Source: Astropecten irregularis
Lineage: Eukaryota; Echinodermata; Asteroidea; Paxillosida; Astropectinidae
Assembly (NCBI GenBank): GCA_963971285.1
Contig: OZ020261.1
Location: 124,001-188,000 of the forward strand
Reading direction: 5' to 3'
DNA length: 64,000 nucleotides
Below, in pieces: positions 23,672-34,614 of this stretch. The stretch's first letter is position 1; each line of letters opens with the position of its first letter. The position numbers were made by a program, and so were the translations under genes. The notes beneath the pieces were generated by a model, which was given only the letters and a program-made list of their open reading frames with translations, had not been told where the DNA came from and did no database searches.

Positions 23672-24459
23672 CGAAGTAAAGAGTGCTAAATAATATGGCT
23701 CCATTCATGGGTACCCCAAGTAAAAAAAATGTATGCACCCCTTCAAGGGCAAGTCCACTCCAACAAAAGTTAATTTGAAGAAAGAGAGAGAGAGACAGAG
23801 AAAAACAAAACAAGAATAAAACTGAAAATTTCCTCAAAATTGGATGTAAAATAAGAAGTTTTGGTATGTTCAAAAATTTCATTTTCATAAAACAGTTATA
23901 TGCATAACAAGGGTGAAATGCAAATGAGACAGTGGATGATGTCACACACTCACTATTTCCTTTGTATTTTATTACATACGGTATATACTATTTCAATATT
24001 TGCAATTTTGAAAATAACAAAGCTCTTTATTTTCGACATGTTCAGGGACAAATCAAACCCTGTTTAAAAACAGAATAAAGAAAAATTATGATATTTCACA
24101 TTTCTTTTGTTGTCTGTTTTCAGTATTTAATAGATATGTTAATAAAGCTTCTTAACATTCTTGTTGAAAGCATGATAAAGGCATCCTTTCATATAGTTTT
24201 CATATAATCAAAGGTCAAATTGAAGGAAACAAAGTCAGAAAGAGGTAATTGTGTGTTGGTGGGTGGGTGTGTGTGTGTGGTGGGATAGAGAGAGCTAGAG
24301 AGAGGGGGGGGTACGTGGAGAGAGGGAGAAAGAAGACGGGCTTCAGCAATACGTCATGGTATTAACTTTGAAAGTATACCTATAAAAGTGACATGCTTGC
24401 ATGTTGCTATTGTGTCCCCCCCCCATGCTCAAGTTTGGATTGACGCCCATGCTTGGATC

Positions 24460-24565
24460 TATGTCTGACCAATCCAGAATTGGCTGCAATGGTGATATGA
24501 CATTCACTGTTTCAAGTGAAGAGGTTGACAAGACATACACTGTGGACACGTCGTTTGATGTGTGT
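24460..24565 (+). pseudogene. MULE/SWIM transposase continuation, 3' of the hAT insertion
   Basis: Reads MSDQSRIGCNGDMTFTVSS, then KTYTVDTSFDVCTY before a stop. The MTFTVSSE--DKTYTVDTS--VCTY pattern is what precedes the Cys-x-Cys of SWIM zinc fingers in MULE proteins. Removing the hAT and one copy of its 8-bp duplication joins it to the fragment ending at 14360. Confidence 0.6.
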
Positions 24566-24869
24566 ACCTATTGAAGAGGAAAACCGGTTAAAGAAATATA
24601 TCTACTGACAGAGAAAGTCAAATAGATCAAAGGTAAATGAACTTCATCCAAAATGTTTTTTTATGTACAGAACATACTACAGGTAGGCCTAAATGTATAG
24701 TGGTGTCGACCGAGTGGTCCCAGCAGTGCAGTTTGTGCAACCAGCTAATGTAGGAACAGGTCTGCATGTAGAAGACCATCGCCAGACAAGCTGAACAGTT
24801 GGGGTTCTTGCAAGCGCGATGATGGTGCAGATCGTCGGAGAGCAGAGGCACCATGGACAGCACTTACAA

Positions 24870-25230
24870 GCTCTGGATTCTACAGGTTCCATCCAACCAA
24901 AATTCCAGCAGCGTCGTCACTAAACAACAGGCTGACTGAGATAATTGCAAAGAAACGGATGGCACCACTGGCTGAAGAACACCCCAAGCCAAGGAAACGT
25001 GTGCCATCATATTCCAGCTCGGATGATGAGAAGTCTTCAACGTCATCTGAGATCTGGAATTTGGAGCGTCTTGTACAGAAGCAAAAGAAGACGATCAGGG
25101 AGCTGGAGAAAGAGAACGAGTCTCTGCGGGACTTAAATCTGCATCTGCAGAAAAAACTGTACTACGCTTCCAAAAACCAGGATAAAGTTTCATGTTTTTT
25201 CTTGTCTCAAAAATTTTTGTTGGGGTAGTG
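24870..25230 (+). CDS. Unrecognised coiled-coil protein fragment or exon
   Basis: Open frame through about 24870-25228 with TEIIAKKRMAPLAEEHPKPR, a Ser/Asp-rich linker (SYSSSDDEKSSTSS) and a heptad-like segment (WNLERLVQKQKKTIRELEKE, continuing ESLRDLNLHLQKKL). The coiled coil is convincing, and the layout (basic segment, acidic Ser cluster, short coiled coil) resembles nuclear or DNA-binding adaptor proteins such as the N-termini of BEN-domain proteins, but no domain is identifiable. A possible next exon, with an open frame ending LNMHFNCSTGQLPFQ before a GT, lies near 25245-25370. No start codon can be chosen with confidence. It may be a host exon or part of a transposon. Confidence 0.4.
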
Positions 25231-25379
25231 TTGTCAGCAATTTGCTCCAAGAAAGTGCAGATTGTTGTTGCATTCATTTGCCGATGAGGCAGCTCATGAA
25301 ATTAGGTCCAGAGACCAAAAAGTCTTAAACATGCATTTTAATTGTTCAACGGGTCAGCTTCCTTTTCAGGTGATGATTG

Positions 25380-26950
25380 GTACAAAGATGATACACGCAT
25401 ATATTTACAATAAGAACTTTTGATAAATATATATTATTAGAATCGGAGGAACAAGAGAGGGATTGCAGAACTGAGCCTCAGAGCTTCGCAATGGCTGACT
25501 ATACTGAGGAAAAGGTGAGCATGGTAGACACTTAAATACAGGCACGTGAGTGGCCACATTAAAAACAAGCTGGAAAAAGCTCCCAATAAGCTGAAATTCA
25601 GAAAGTTGCCATAATTTTGTACAGAGCAGGTATTAAAAACCCTATAATAAGTATAATAGTATGAATTTGGAGGGTGGAGATGGAAATTAAAGATGACAGA
25701 CACAGCCATCAGTTATGCTAGCCTTCAGGTTACTGCCAGCCGTTGAACATAAAGTTTGCCTCTGTTGTAATTGACATACAGTAGTAGAAGATTTAAAATT
25801 TATTGATGCAAATTTCTTTGACCGTGCACAGTGCATCTCTCTCCTCCAATAAAGAGAAGACTGCGTCTGTACTGAAGTCCACTTTGATGATGATTTGATA
25901 ACCTCATTTTTTACTGGCATTTGTTTTCTCTTGTTGTTTCTTTGAAGCTTGAGAAAAATGCAGCTCTGGTATTTATTTGTGGTTTGATACACGCATCACA
26001 CAACATTAACATTTTGGGGAAATAATGCCTGAATCTTCCAAACAAAGGCCGATGTTATGTGTACAATTGCGTTGAGTGTGCAACATACATGTTCTCGTAT
26101 GATGACCCTACAATGCACAGTGGAGAAGTTGCTGACTTTATTTGCACAACACAGGTATCCAGCCACTTGCTTTCAACAAGAGAATATGCAAGGCAGGTTC
26201 AAGCAAGAGTACTGGGCATGTTGGTTTTTGCACATCTACTTAGCATAAGGAATAGTGCATGCATATTAGGCCAAATCACAATGGCTATCCCTTTCCCTTT
26301 TAGAAAAGATCTCCCACACAGGCATGCAACTCAGACTTGACCAAAAACGAGGAAACTCCAATCTTTACAGGACCTTTGTGCATTGTTTTTCTAATTTCAA
26401 TGGCATGCGTGTGATGAGAAAAACAAGGAAATCAGCTGATCCGAGGAAAATTGCATGCCTGCCCACAGTGTATTCTTTGGAAAGATCCAGAAAATTGTCT
26501 CCTAAATGCTTGTGTCCCTTCTTTTCCCATGGTACATTGTAGTTTAATTATGTAAATGAGAAGATTAGAGCAATGTGCTTGGAAGTTGTGTATAGAGATT
26601 AGGCAGTTTAGTTCAGTTCAGCAGAGAGCAGAGTGTGTGACAGACCTCTTGTTTTCTCTTTCTTACATTTCTGGTTGTCTTATCTGAGTTTTGATTATCT
26701 GTGTTAATTTTGATTTGCTGCTGTTTTGATTAGTTTTCTTAGTTCTGTAAGCTCTATTATTGTTTTTTGCAATAATAATTGGTTTTTGCTTTTGGCTGGT
26801 TTTGATTTGAGTTTTTTGTTTTGTTTTGTTGGTTTTTCAGATGCTGGATCCTCAATCCTCCCAATTTCCAATAACAAATATCTTGCAAATTAGGCTTGCC
26901 CTTCACCGACGTGGATGAGCACTGTATACTCAGTGCTTGTGAGAGCACGT
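25380..26950. other. No certain gene; one short open stretch at 26059-26280
   Basis: Mostly AT-rich noncoding sequence. A + strand stretch at 26059-26275 reads MYNCVECATYMFSYDDPTMH and stays open for over 70 codons without recognisable family features; it may be a decayed exon. Nothing else is supportable. Confidence 0.3.
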
Positions 26951-26961
26951 GAGAAAAAAAT

Positions 26962-27042
26962 CACACGCTTGCTCAGGTGGGATTCGAACCCACGACCTCC
27001 TGCATACTAGTGCAGATGCCTTACCTGCTAGGCCACCGAGCT
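26962..27042 (-). mobile_element. tRNA-like (Leu-like) SINE head or tRNA pseudogene
   Basis: The reverse strand folds as a tRNA with a perfect 5-bp T stem (GTGGG TTCGAAT CCCAC), D stem GCCT/AGGC and B box GGTTCGAATCC. The anticodon loop has 8 nt instead of 7, and the first acceptor pair is A-A. It is therefore more likely a SINE head or pseudogene than a functional tRNA. Confidence 0.55.
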
Positions 27043-27599
27043 AGCTGGGGTCTGCAGGGTGAATCGAATCCAATATCGCGGCGGGTACCGCAGTAAATCA
27101 TGAATATTAAATGATTTTGGTCGGGAAAACAAATATCTTGGATATTATGCTGATGTTAGCACCAAATGTAAGATCAGAACAAAAGCTTTCAAAAAATTTA
27201 AACTTTTATAGGGCTACCTTAAAAGAGTGAGCTGTAATAAACCAACAAACAACACAAGGAGTAAAATTTGTAAAAGCTCCGAAAAAAATAAATTCAAAAG
27301 TTAAAGGGTACATGTACCCAAGAAGTTACCCAAGGTGGCACATGGGCTTTCAGAGGGCATGAACTGTGGGGAACATTTACTGTGGAAGCATTCAACAAGA
27401 TGTCCAGAGCTACATGTGTCATCTCATTATTGCCCTGGGCACCTACATTTCAACAAATGATTAAATCTGTTTAAATGGCGGTGTATGTTGTTTGATGCCA
27501 TTTCACAGCCGACGTTTAAGCAGCCTTTCCAAAATGCCGACATGAACAACACGAAAGACGCGGCAAGGAACAAGCTCTCAAATGAAAGGAAACTACAAA

Positions 27600-28050
27600 A
27601 CAGATCCCTCGCAAAATAGATTGAGTATAAGGAGGTTGCTGAACAGTTCCCTTGCACAAGAGGTTTGAGTATTTAAGGAAGCTGCAGAACAGATCCCTCG
27701 CAAAAGAGGTTTGAGTAACAGGAAGCTGCAGAACAGATCACTCGAAAAAGAGGTTTGAGTAACAGGCAGCTGCAGAACAGATCACTCGAAAAAGAGGTTT
27801 GAGTAACAGGCAGCTGCAGAACAGATACCTCGAAAAAGAGGTTTGGGTAACAGGAAGCTGCAGAACAGATCCCTCGCAAAAGAGGTTTGAGTAACAGGAA
27901 GCTGCAGAACAGATCCCTCACAAAAGAGGTTTGAGTAAAAGGACGCTGCAGAACAGATCCCCCCAAAAGAAGCTTGAGTAAAAGGAAGCTGCAGAACAGA
28001 TCCCTTCCAAAAGAGGTTTCAGTATAAGGAAGAACAGATTCCTTGCAACA
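27600..28050. repeat. 44-bp minisatellite, about nine to ten units
   Basis: Tandem array of a 44-bp unit containing GAAGCTGCAGAACAGATCCC and AAAAGAGGTTTGAGTAACAG; outer units are diverged. Because 44 is not a multiple of 3, the long ORF visible on the minus strand (27673-28146) cycles through all three frames every 132 nt and is an artefact of the repeat. Confidence 0.9.
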
Positions 28051-28429
28051 GGGTTTTGGAGAGTGAGTATATGGTGTATTTTTAAATTTGAATAATTCGC
28101 TTTTCCCAAACAAACAGCAGACAGGCATAAAATCGCACAAAATCAATTTGCCAACTCCATGATGAATTGCGCTACTCTCTTTACATTGTCAAGATTCTGT
28201 TGGTGTTCCCAATTGCTTTTGTTCAAGCGGGAAGGCAGTTCTCTGCTATCAAACGGATTATGGCATGTCTAAGTGATTGGAGATTGCGTCTAGGACATCA
28301 CTGAAATCCTCTTGTGTATTTCAACAGAGGAGCCAGAGCCTGTCCAGTTTGACCCACAGCCAGCAGTTTCCAGGTGGAGTAGAAGTTTTAGCTGTACTAG
28401 ATCCAGACCACCCAATGCAAAGATATTGG

Positions 28430-28890
28430 GGCACTGAACCTCTGCTGTATGGAGCGGAGAGTTGGACCCTCACTGCCAAGATGGAGAAGTCCCTGGATGG
28501 CTGCTACAACCGCATGCTGAGGACAGCCCTAGATGTGTCATGGCTTAGCCACATGAAGAATGTAGACATGGTAGATCTCTATGCAAGCATGCCAAGAGTA
28601 TCAGAAAAGATCTGAGAGTGACGACTGAAGCTCGCTGGACACTGTGTCCAGCATAAGAAGCAGTCTGCCTGCACGACCATCATGGGAGGCAAAGCAAGGC
28701 AATACCATTCGGGGGATGAGGCATCTCACCTTCTTGGACCAGCTCAAGAGAGATACAAGCCTCACCATTGCCGAAGAGCTGCGCTCCTGCATGCTGGATC
28801 GGGATGACTGGGAGGCAATGATTCGTGGTTTGGCTTGTGACGTCTCTCTGGCAGTCCCGACATAGTAGTAGTAGCAGTAGTAGTAGTGAA
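28430..28890 (+). pseudogene. Non-LTR retrotransposon RT C-terminal fragment
   Basis: Translation begins LLYGAESWTLTAKMEKSLDG, continues CYNRMLRTALDVSW, then after a stop and frameshift RLKLAGHC, and in the next frame RHLTFLDQLKRDTSLTIAEE and LRSCMLDRDDWEAMIR. These are the standard tail motifs of LINE reverse transcriptases. It ends in a TAG/CAG triplet microsatellite (about 28863-28890), a typical 3' tail of such insertions. Only the last 130 or so codons are present. Confidence 0.75.
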
Positions 28891-29099
28891 CCTCGATACG
28901 GCAAGTTGAGTAAGCTGACAAGTCCGAGACACAAGATTCAGAATCACTTCCCAAGATTGATGGAGAGAGCAGAACAGAACAGAACATGAGTACAACTAAT
29001 GCAGCAGGAGGAGGATGAGACATTCCTACATAAAGTACGAATAATTTGGTGACATGTGATCAAGATCTACCAATCAGATGAATGGAATTTATGAAGGCA

Positions 29100-29515
29100 T
29101 GATATAAATTCATCTAACTCGCAGTATGTATGAATTGTCCCAAACTTTGTGATGCACACGTATGTACACGATACATGTGTATTGTACATGTATGCAGCAC
29201 TAGTACAAGTACATGTACAGTGTATGATCATACAAGATGTACAAGTACAACTGTACATGTACTTAAAGGGCTGCATACATGTACATGTACATCTAACTCA
29301 CAGTATGAATTGTCCCAAACTCTGTGCATTATGCACACGCACATGTACACAATACATGTGTATTGTACATGTATGCAGCACTAGTACAAGTACATGTACA
29401 TGTACAGTGTATGATCATACAACATGTACAAGTACATACATGTATGTACAACTGTACATGTACTTAAAGGGCTGCATACATGTACATGTACATGTACAAC
29501 TGTACATGTATGATG
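29100..29515. repeat. Direct duplication of a TGTACA-rich unit of about 185 bp
   Basis: The block at about 29124-29300 is repeated at 29300-29500 (shared anchors TGAATTGTCCCAAACT, TATGCAGCACTAGTACAAGT and ACTTAAAGGGCTGCATACAT). Both units are dominated by the self-complementary words TGTACA and ACATGT. The long + strand ORF (29149-29760) over this region is compositional and not a gene. Confidence 0.8.
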
Positions 29516-29616
29516 GCATTAGCCTTCTCATATCAGAGAAGCTTGCCTTAATGGGGAATTTAAGGTTTATATACACACCGATACATAATTATGTACACTG
29601 TAGTACTGTACATGTG

Positions 29617-30167
29617 TTAATAGCGCTCCGCACTAATGACGTCACAAAAACCCTGGATGTAAGACAAACATTGACTCACACACGTAGTGTACATGGACCT
29701 GCACACCCGGCCCATGCACGCCCGTGTGCCAGAGATGCCAAGTTCAAAAATTTTTCATGAGTGAGATTTTCATGACGCGGCGTCTCAGCGCGCGCACATA
29801 CGCGAAAGTGAGGGAGCAGAGCAACCAAGTGGGGGGAGGGGGTGTCCCCCCTCCCATGGTAGGGAGCTTTTTCAATTTTTAGCTCTTAATGGTGCGATCT
29901 GGTGCATACTTAAGTGACCTTTTTCTCTGTCTTTTTTATTTATTTTGAAAAACAAAAGGGAAACAATGCAAATAATGCTAATTTTTTTTTTTCTTGTCGG
30001 GTCTCGATGCGTGAGAAATATGGGTGTCATGCGTGAGACCGTGAGACGGACCCTAAATGCGTGAGTCTCACGCACAATGCGTGAGACTTGGTAGCTCTGG
30101 TGTGCATGGTCGCAATGTTTGTCTGAGATCCGTTGCTATTTTTAGCGCAACTGCGGAGCGCTATTAA
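29617..30167. mobile_element. TIR element, TAATAGCGCTCCGCA family, long copy
   Basis: Inverted termini TTAATAGCGCTCCGCA and TGCGGAGCGCTATTAA, with subterminal inverted AGACAAACATTG/CAATGTTTGTCT. A second, shorter copy is at 34884-35050. The interior has G/C homopolymer runs and repeated GCGTGAGAC-type words but no coding sequence. Confidence 0.75.
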
Positions 30168-30369
30168 AACAAGATTTGTTAGGAAATACATGTATGTGTG
30201 TACATGTATAACTGATGGCAAGGTAGAGTATACATGTACACAGCACTTAAATGGACCACATGCTCAAAGCTGAAAAAGATTGAATCTCCTGACGTTCCTG
30301 GTATACATGTAATATCATTCATGTACATCAGTTGCCTAAAACATCAGTTGCCTATAGATTACATACAGG

Positions 30370-30650
30370 GTATAAAGATGGTGATCATAGAACATGTACA
30401 TACAATGTATGTTACAATTTTTCTGCCTGACATGCTGTATTTTATTCAGAAAAGTGTAAAACCAATGACCAAAGTCACCAAAAACAGTTTTGATCTCTAG
30501 ATGAGATCAAATTTCCTGTGATTAGATTTGAAAATACTGTGAGCGTTTTTCACTGTTTCCTCAAAAAGTGGGCTTCGTATGGGACGGAAATTTATTTTCT
30601 GTCTTTATGTTTATGCCTTTGAATCGAAAAAGTATGAAGTTACAATCAAC
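30370..30650 (+). mobile_element. Kolobok-like MITE (K family), diverged partial copy
   Basis: Contains ACAGGGTATAAAGATGGTGAT, CTGCCTGACATGCTGTATTT, AAAACAGTTTTGATCT and TTTTTCACTGTTTCCTCAAA in family order; the termini are eroded. Confidence 0.6.
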
Positions 30651-30655
30651 TAGGT

Positions 30656-31047
30656 CAATACAGGCGTTTCACAATTTAGAGCGCCACCAAGAGGGCAGCA
30701 GGGAGAGACCGATTTACGCGGTGCATGATGGGAAATTGTCGACATAGGAGATTTTTCCTTTACGTTCATTGTATTGCTAATTCTTGGGTCGTTTTGTGCA
30801 TTTATTTCACGTGTTATCACAATGGTTTATGTTTGCGTATCTTTCGGATGCACAGCACACACGTCCAAACTGGAAACATTGAGAATTACCTATGGATGAA
30901 AGATATACGGTGGGTTAAATGGCAAAGACGAGTGAACGTATAGGGGAAAAATCTCCAATATCGACAATTTACCATCATGCACCGCGTAAATCGGCCTCTC
31001 CCTGCTGCCCTCTTGGTGGTGCTCTAAATTGTGAAACGCTTGTATTG
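30656..31047. mobile_element. 392-bp TIR element with arms of about 90 bp
   Basis: Left arm starts CAATACAGGCGTTTCACAAT; the right arm is its near-complete inverted complement (ending GTGAAACGCTTGTATTG). Arms of about 85-90 bp run to a centre that reads MVYVCVSFGCTAHTSKLETL, resembling the start of a THAP finger and so hinting at a P-element-like origin. The host-flank duplication is at most 3 bp (GGT), so the superfamily is uncertain. Confidence 0.7.
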
Positions 31048-31289
31048 GGTCTCACTCCAACAATGGCAGCCGGAGTTTTTTTGTATGATGTGCTCCACTG
31101 CCCTGAAGTCACCAGAACTAATGCCTCACGTCTTTATGTTAAACATGGACACATCATAACTTCCCATGCCATTCAAGGGTGGGGACAAAATGCTGTTCAG
31201 TTTAGTCACATAACATGGCCCATGGTGAAGCAAATCCTGCTGCATCTTTTATGCAGTCTTCAACACACGTACCCTAATGTCCAACACCT

Positions 31290-31480
31290 AGTATCAAACA
31301 GCAGTTCTGACAAGGGTTCATCATCATCAGATCGAGCGAACTTGGGCAACGTCTGAGAATGGCACTCCACTGATCCCTTTGCTCCATTGCTGGTAGGTCA
31401 CAGCGGCTTATGCCAGAGTCACGCTCCAGGGTGTCCACAAGGGTTGCCTTTGTAGAATTGGTTCCTACTCCGCCCATACT
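31290..31480 (-). pseudogene. LINE C-terminal tail fragment
   Basis: The reverse strand reads TKATLVDTLERDSGISRCDL, then EQRDQWSAILRRCPSS. The T-x-VDTL-RD-G motif, followed by a DR-W---V-RC-S tail, is the terminal signature of many LINE reverse transcriptases. Very short remnant; no catalytic motifs. Confidence 0.6.
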
Positions 31481-31514
31481 GCAATTGGATCTGCCACACA
31501 AATTCTTCCAACTC

Positions 31515-31575
31515 CATGTACATGTGCATACATGTACATGTGCATGTGCATGTGCATGTACATGTGCATGTACAT
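31515..31575. repeat. (TGTGCA/TGTACA) microsatellite
   Basis: Alternating ACATGTGCATGTGCATGTAC words. This creates the Cys-Thr and His-Val repeats of the local spurious ORFs on both strands. Confidence 0.85.
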
Positions 31576-31579
31576 ATAT

Positions 31580-32670
31580 AGACCTTTCTTTTGTTTACAA
31601 ACACTGGTTGGCAAGGCATGGGCAGCCAAATGTAACAAATCATTTCGTCTTCTTGACAGACGGCGTAACCAACTTCAACGTTTTTGTTAAAATTCCATAC
31701 TATGTGCAAAATACATACCAGCATTGCTTGTGGTGTTTCCATTACATTCAGCAATATCTTTCAATGTTTATGAAATGTTGTTTACAAATTGTGGTTATTT
31801 TTAAACTTGGTCTGTGACATTGCAAAAGAAAGGTCTATAGGCAGTACATGGTTGACAAGCAGACATTTCGAGAAGCAACCAATGCATAGTCGCATATTGC
31901 TTTTGTCTGATCACAATATGCACACGACAAATTCAAGATGGCCAACAAACACAAACTCAAAAGTGTTAGTGAGAAAACATCCCTCTGAAATCATGTCCAA
32001 TCTATTTGATTATGGCAGCATACCAAAATGTAGATTTCCAGCATTCACCAAGACGGAAGGCAGCAAACTTTCATGCAGCCGAAGTTGAGCTGTATTTCTT
32101 GTCATGAATGGATTGTAGCCTCAGCATCGTCCTCTTTTTACGCATCATCTGTTTAAAAACAAATCACAAAAAATGATCAAATAATACCTTGAGCATGTAG
32201 AGGTATGCGTCGACCTACTGACCAAATGGATAACTTCTAACCATTGGTATCTGAACTGTACCCATTTTTTCATGATGAAATTTGGACCGAATATCCCTAA
32301 AAGATAAACTTCAATTTGCAATACATAAGCATATATGTAAAGGCACATTGAACATTTCCAGTCCTTTTGGCACACATCCGCATAACATCTTGGGAATGGG
32401 ATCCTGCATTATGTGGATGTCCTTTGACACTAAGTTCACAGTGTGTATGCTATGCTAGTCCTGGATCACGACTATGTTATTACTCGAGCGTACGAACCGA
32501 TTACCCGCATTGACCAGCATGCACGTATATACAAGTAGGTAAAGGTCTCTTTAAAACATAGTCTTGGGAATCTTGTAAAATCTCCCGCCGAAAACGGGAG
32601 AAAACACACTGCGCATGCGTCACTTCAGAAGCAGCCTATTAACATACACAAACATGTCCGTAACAACTAT
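31580..32670. other. No gene seen
   Basis: Short unsupported ORFs only. No splice-compatible exon, repeat family or RNA gene was recognised. Confidence 0.4.
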
Positions 32671-32672
32671 AC

Positions 32673-32975
32673 TGCATTGAAAGTGAACAAAGAAAAATTG
32701 ACTGGAGCAGGATTCGAACAAGCGACCTCCGGAATACTGTACAGTTGATCTAACCAACTGAGCTACCCAACCCCAGGCCTTGAATTTGGTTCTGAAAGGG
32801 GCAAGGCCACTTTTCCATTGCAAGGGGCACTTCCATTGGAAAATCATAATGTCTATGGAAACATTTGAAGGGGGCACCAAGGCCAAGAACCAGGGCAACA
32901 AAGGCCATGGCCTCTGTTAAATTCAAGGCTTGCAACCCTATGCTGGTGGTGTCACTTTAGAACAGTCATTTAACT
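32673..32975 (-). mobile_element. SINE family 1, copy c, interrupted by a nested insertion
   Basis: Reverse copy of the tRNA-derived SINE. Its A-box side (ACCAACTGAGCTACCCAACC) is separated from the CACCACC-type flank by an insertion of about 160 bp at 32774-32933. Confidence 0.75.
32774..32933. mobile_element. 160-bp MITE nested in a SINE
   Basis: Ends AGGCCTTGAATTT and AAATTCAAGGCTT are inverted repeats (12 of 13). An AACCC at both borders (32769-32773 and 32934-32938) matches a duplication of SINE sequence. No ORF. Confidence 0.6.
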
Positions 32976-33120
32976 TGATAATTGTCTATTGGGGTCACCA
33001 CCAACGTAGGGCTGGATGGCTCAATTGGTAGAGCGCCTGTACGGTTTTCAATAAGGAGGTCGCCAGTTCAAATCCTGCTCCAGTCAATTTTCCTTTGTTC
33101 ACTTTTCAAGTCATTTGTCT
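32976..33120 (+). mobile_element. SINE family 1, copy d
   Basis: Forward copy: GGTCACCACCAACGTAGGG, A box TGGCTCAATTGG, B box AGTTCAAATCC, then TTTGTTCACTTTTCAAGTC. It sits head to head with copy c, forming an inverted pair. Confidence 0.8.
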
Positions 33121-34540
33121 TAATTTGTTTATGCATCACACATTTTAACTCACTTGCTCATGATGTACTGGTTGTTGACTGGGGATCTTGCAGGTTTTGC
33201 AAGGCCATGTCTGTCCACTTCTGCTCCTGTTCCTTGATAGTCTCTGCTGACATGCCATCATCTGCAAACACATCTGGTAGCTCCGCCTAGCAATAGAAAA
33301 GTGTCATGAAAAAATAAAACAATTAACTTAATTCTTCTATGTTCAAAGTAGGGCTTTAAGTTTACGAATAATTTTGTAACCGGTTACCCTGTCTGTTTTT
33401 CGGTTACGATTACCCGTATAACAAAGAAAAACAAAGAAATAGTAAGTTTGGGTCTTTTAGGAACTTGGTTGACAACATTCTTTTGTAACAACATTTGACA
33501 GTGGTAGACATAGCAAAATGTTTGGCCTTTGCTTTGCATAAGCCTGCTGGTCCAATTTTCAAAACATCATTGGCATTTTTGTCTTTGTGAACTCTAGATG
33601 TGTCTATGTTTTAAAAAGAAGAGGTCTGACATTAAAAAGATACTTTTCGATTAACCTAACTGGGAAAATGTACCCGGGTACACCTTTGAACGGTCGGTTA
33701 ACCGGTTAACCAGATACAAACTGCAGCCTTAGTTCAAAGACAATTTCTTTTACAGTACAGTACAGAAATACACGGCACGTGTGTTACTTTTGAAGTCAGG
33801 CACAGCCAATTAACATACACGTATATGCATTGGGTAATCATACATATTCAACAATGTGTCATGGAGATAACGTAGCAGTAGCATGCTACATTGTATTAAC
33901 AAGGTGTACACGCAACTCACAAGCTTTACCCAAGACGTTGCTACAGGTTTTTAGTTGCTGTATATTTATGTGCGTTGGGTCAGTACAGGTAATCGGTTTG
34001 TACATTCGTGTATCCACCCCAACAGCGTCGTGAACCAAGACTAGAGTCGTAGCAGAAGCCAAGGTTAGGAAAAGGCCCCTGGTTCGCTGCATGGAGGGCA
34101 TCTAATCCTACTTCCAGTCTTCCAATGGCAATCTTCCATTAACCAACAACGTGAACATGTATGCATCACGTGCGTATCATGCATGTACAGGTCATAAGCC
34201 GTTTTCGCATTGGGCTTAATGTTATAAGAAGTTTCCGTGAGACACTGTTAACATTCCATTGTTGTAACTCTTCCGTGCGTCCGCGCTGGATTAATTTTGG
34301 CTGACGGTAAGTCATAACCTTACCATGTTACTGACCTTTCAATCTGACACCAAGCGCACTTTACAACCAGAGGTGTGATGTGACTCATGGAAAAACTACC
34401 ACAGGTCACAGGGATAGATGACACGGATGATGACACGGTGGATGTCACGCGACTACATTGTAAGTTTAACTTGACAAAACCTGTCCGCACTGGACTTTAC
34501 AGCCACGTAAAACTAACATTGTAACTCTTCAGCTACCCAG
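33121..34540. other. No gene seen
   Basis: Noncoding, AT-rich. GGTTACC/CCGGTTAACC-type words recur at 33375-33715 but form no clear element. Confidence 0.4.
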
Positions 34541-34614
34541 TTGGCCCTGTAAGACTTACCGCTGTGAACGGTTAAACTTGCTTTCGACGTCCTGCACTGA
34601 ACATTTGGAAAGTC

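Larger units (their letters stand above)
14361..24451 (+). mobile_element. 10,091-bp hAT transposon with 8-bp target duplication
   Basis: Terminal inverted repeats CATGGGCGTCAATC at 14361-14374 and its complement at 24438-24451. The immediate flanks CTTGGATC (14353-14360) and CTTGGATC (24452-24459) are a perfect 8-bp direct duplication, the hallmark of hAT transposition. Subterminal G-rich GGGGGGACA motifs occur inside both ends. The element interrupts a MULE transposase pseudogene whose reading resumes on the far side. Inside is one spliced gene (15112-23671) encoding an OTU domain joined to a hAT transposase, plus introns, a nested 380-bp TIR element and poly-C/AAAT microsatellites. Exact TIRs and target duplication imply a fairly recent insertion. 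Confidence 0.9.

Noticed and set aside
27673-28146. 157-codon ORF on the minus strand
   Set aside because: It passes through a 44-bp tandem repeat in rotating frames; no coding signature.
29149-29760. 203-codon ORF on the + strand
   Set aside because: Composed of TGTACA/ACATGT repeats giving Cys-Thr/His-Val/Met-Tyr runs; duplicated noncoding repeat.
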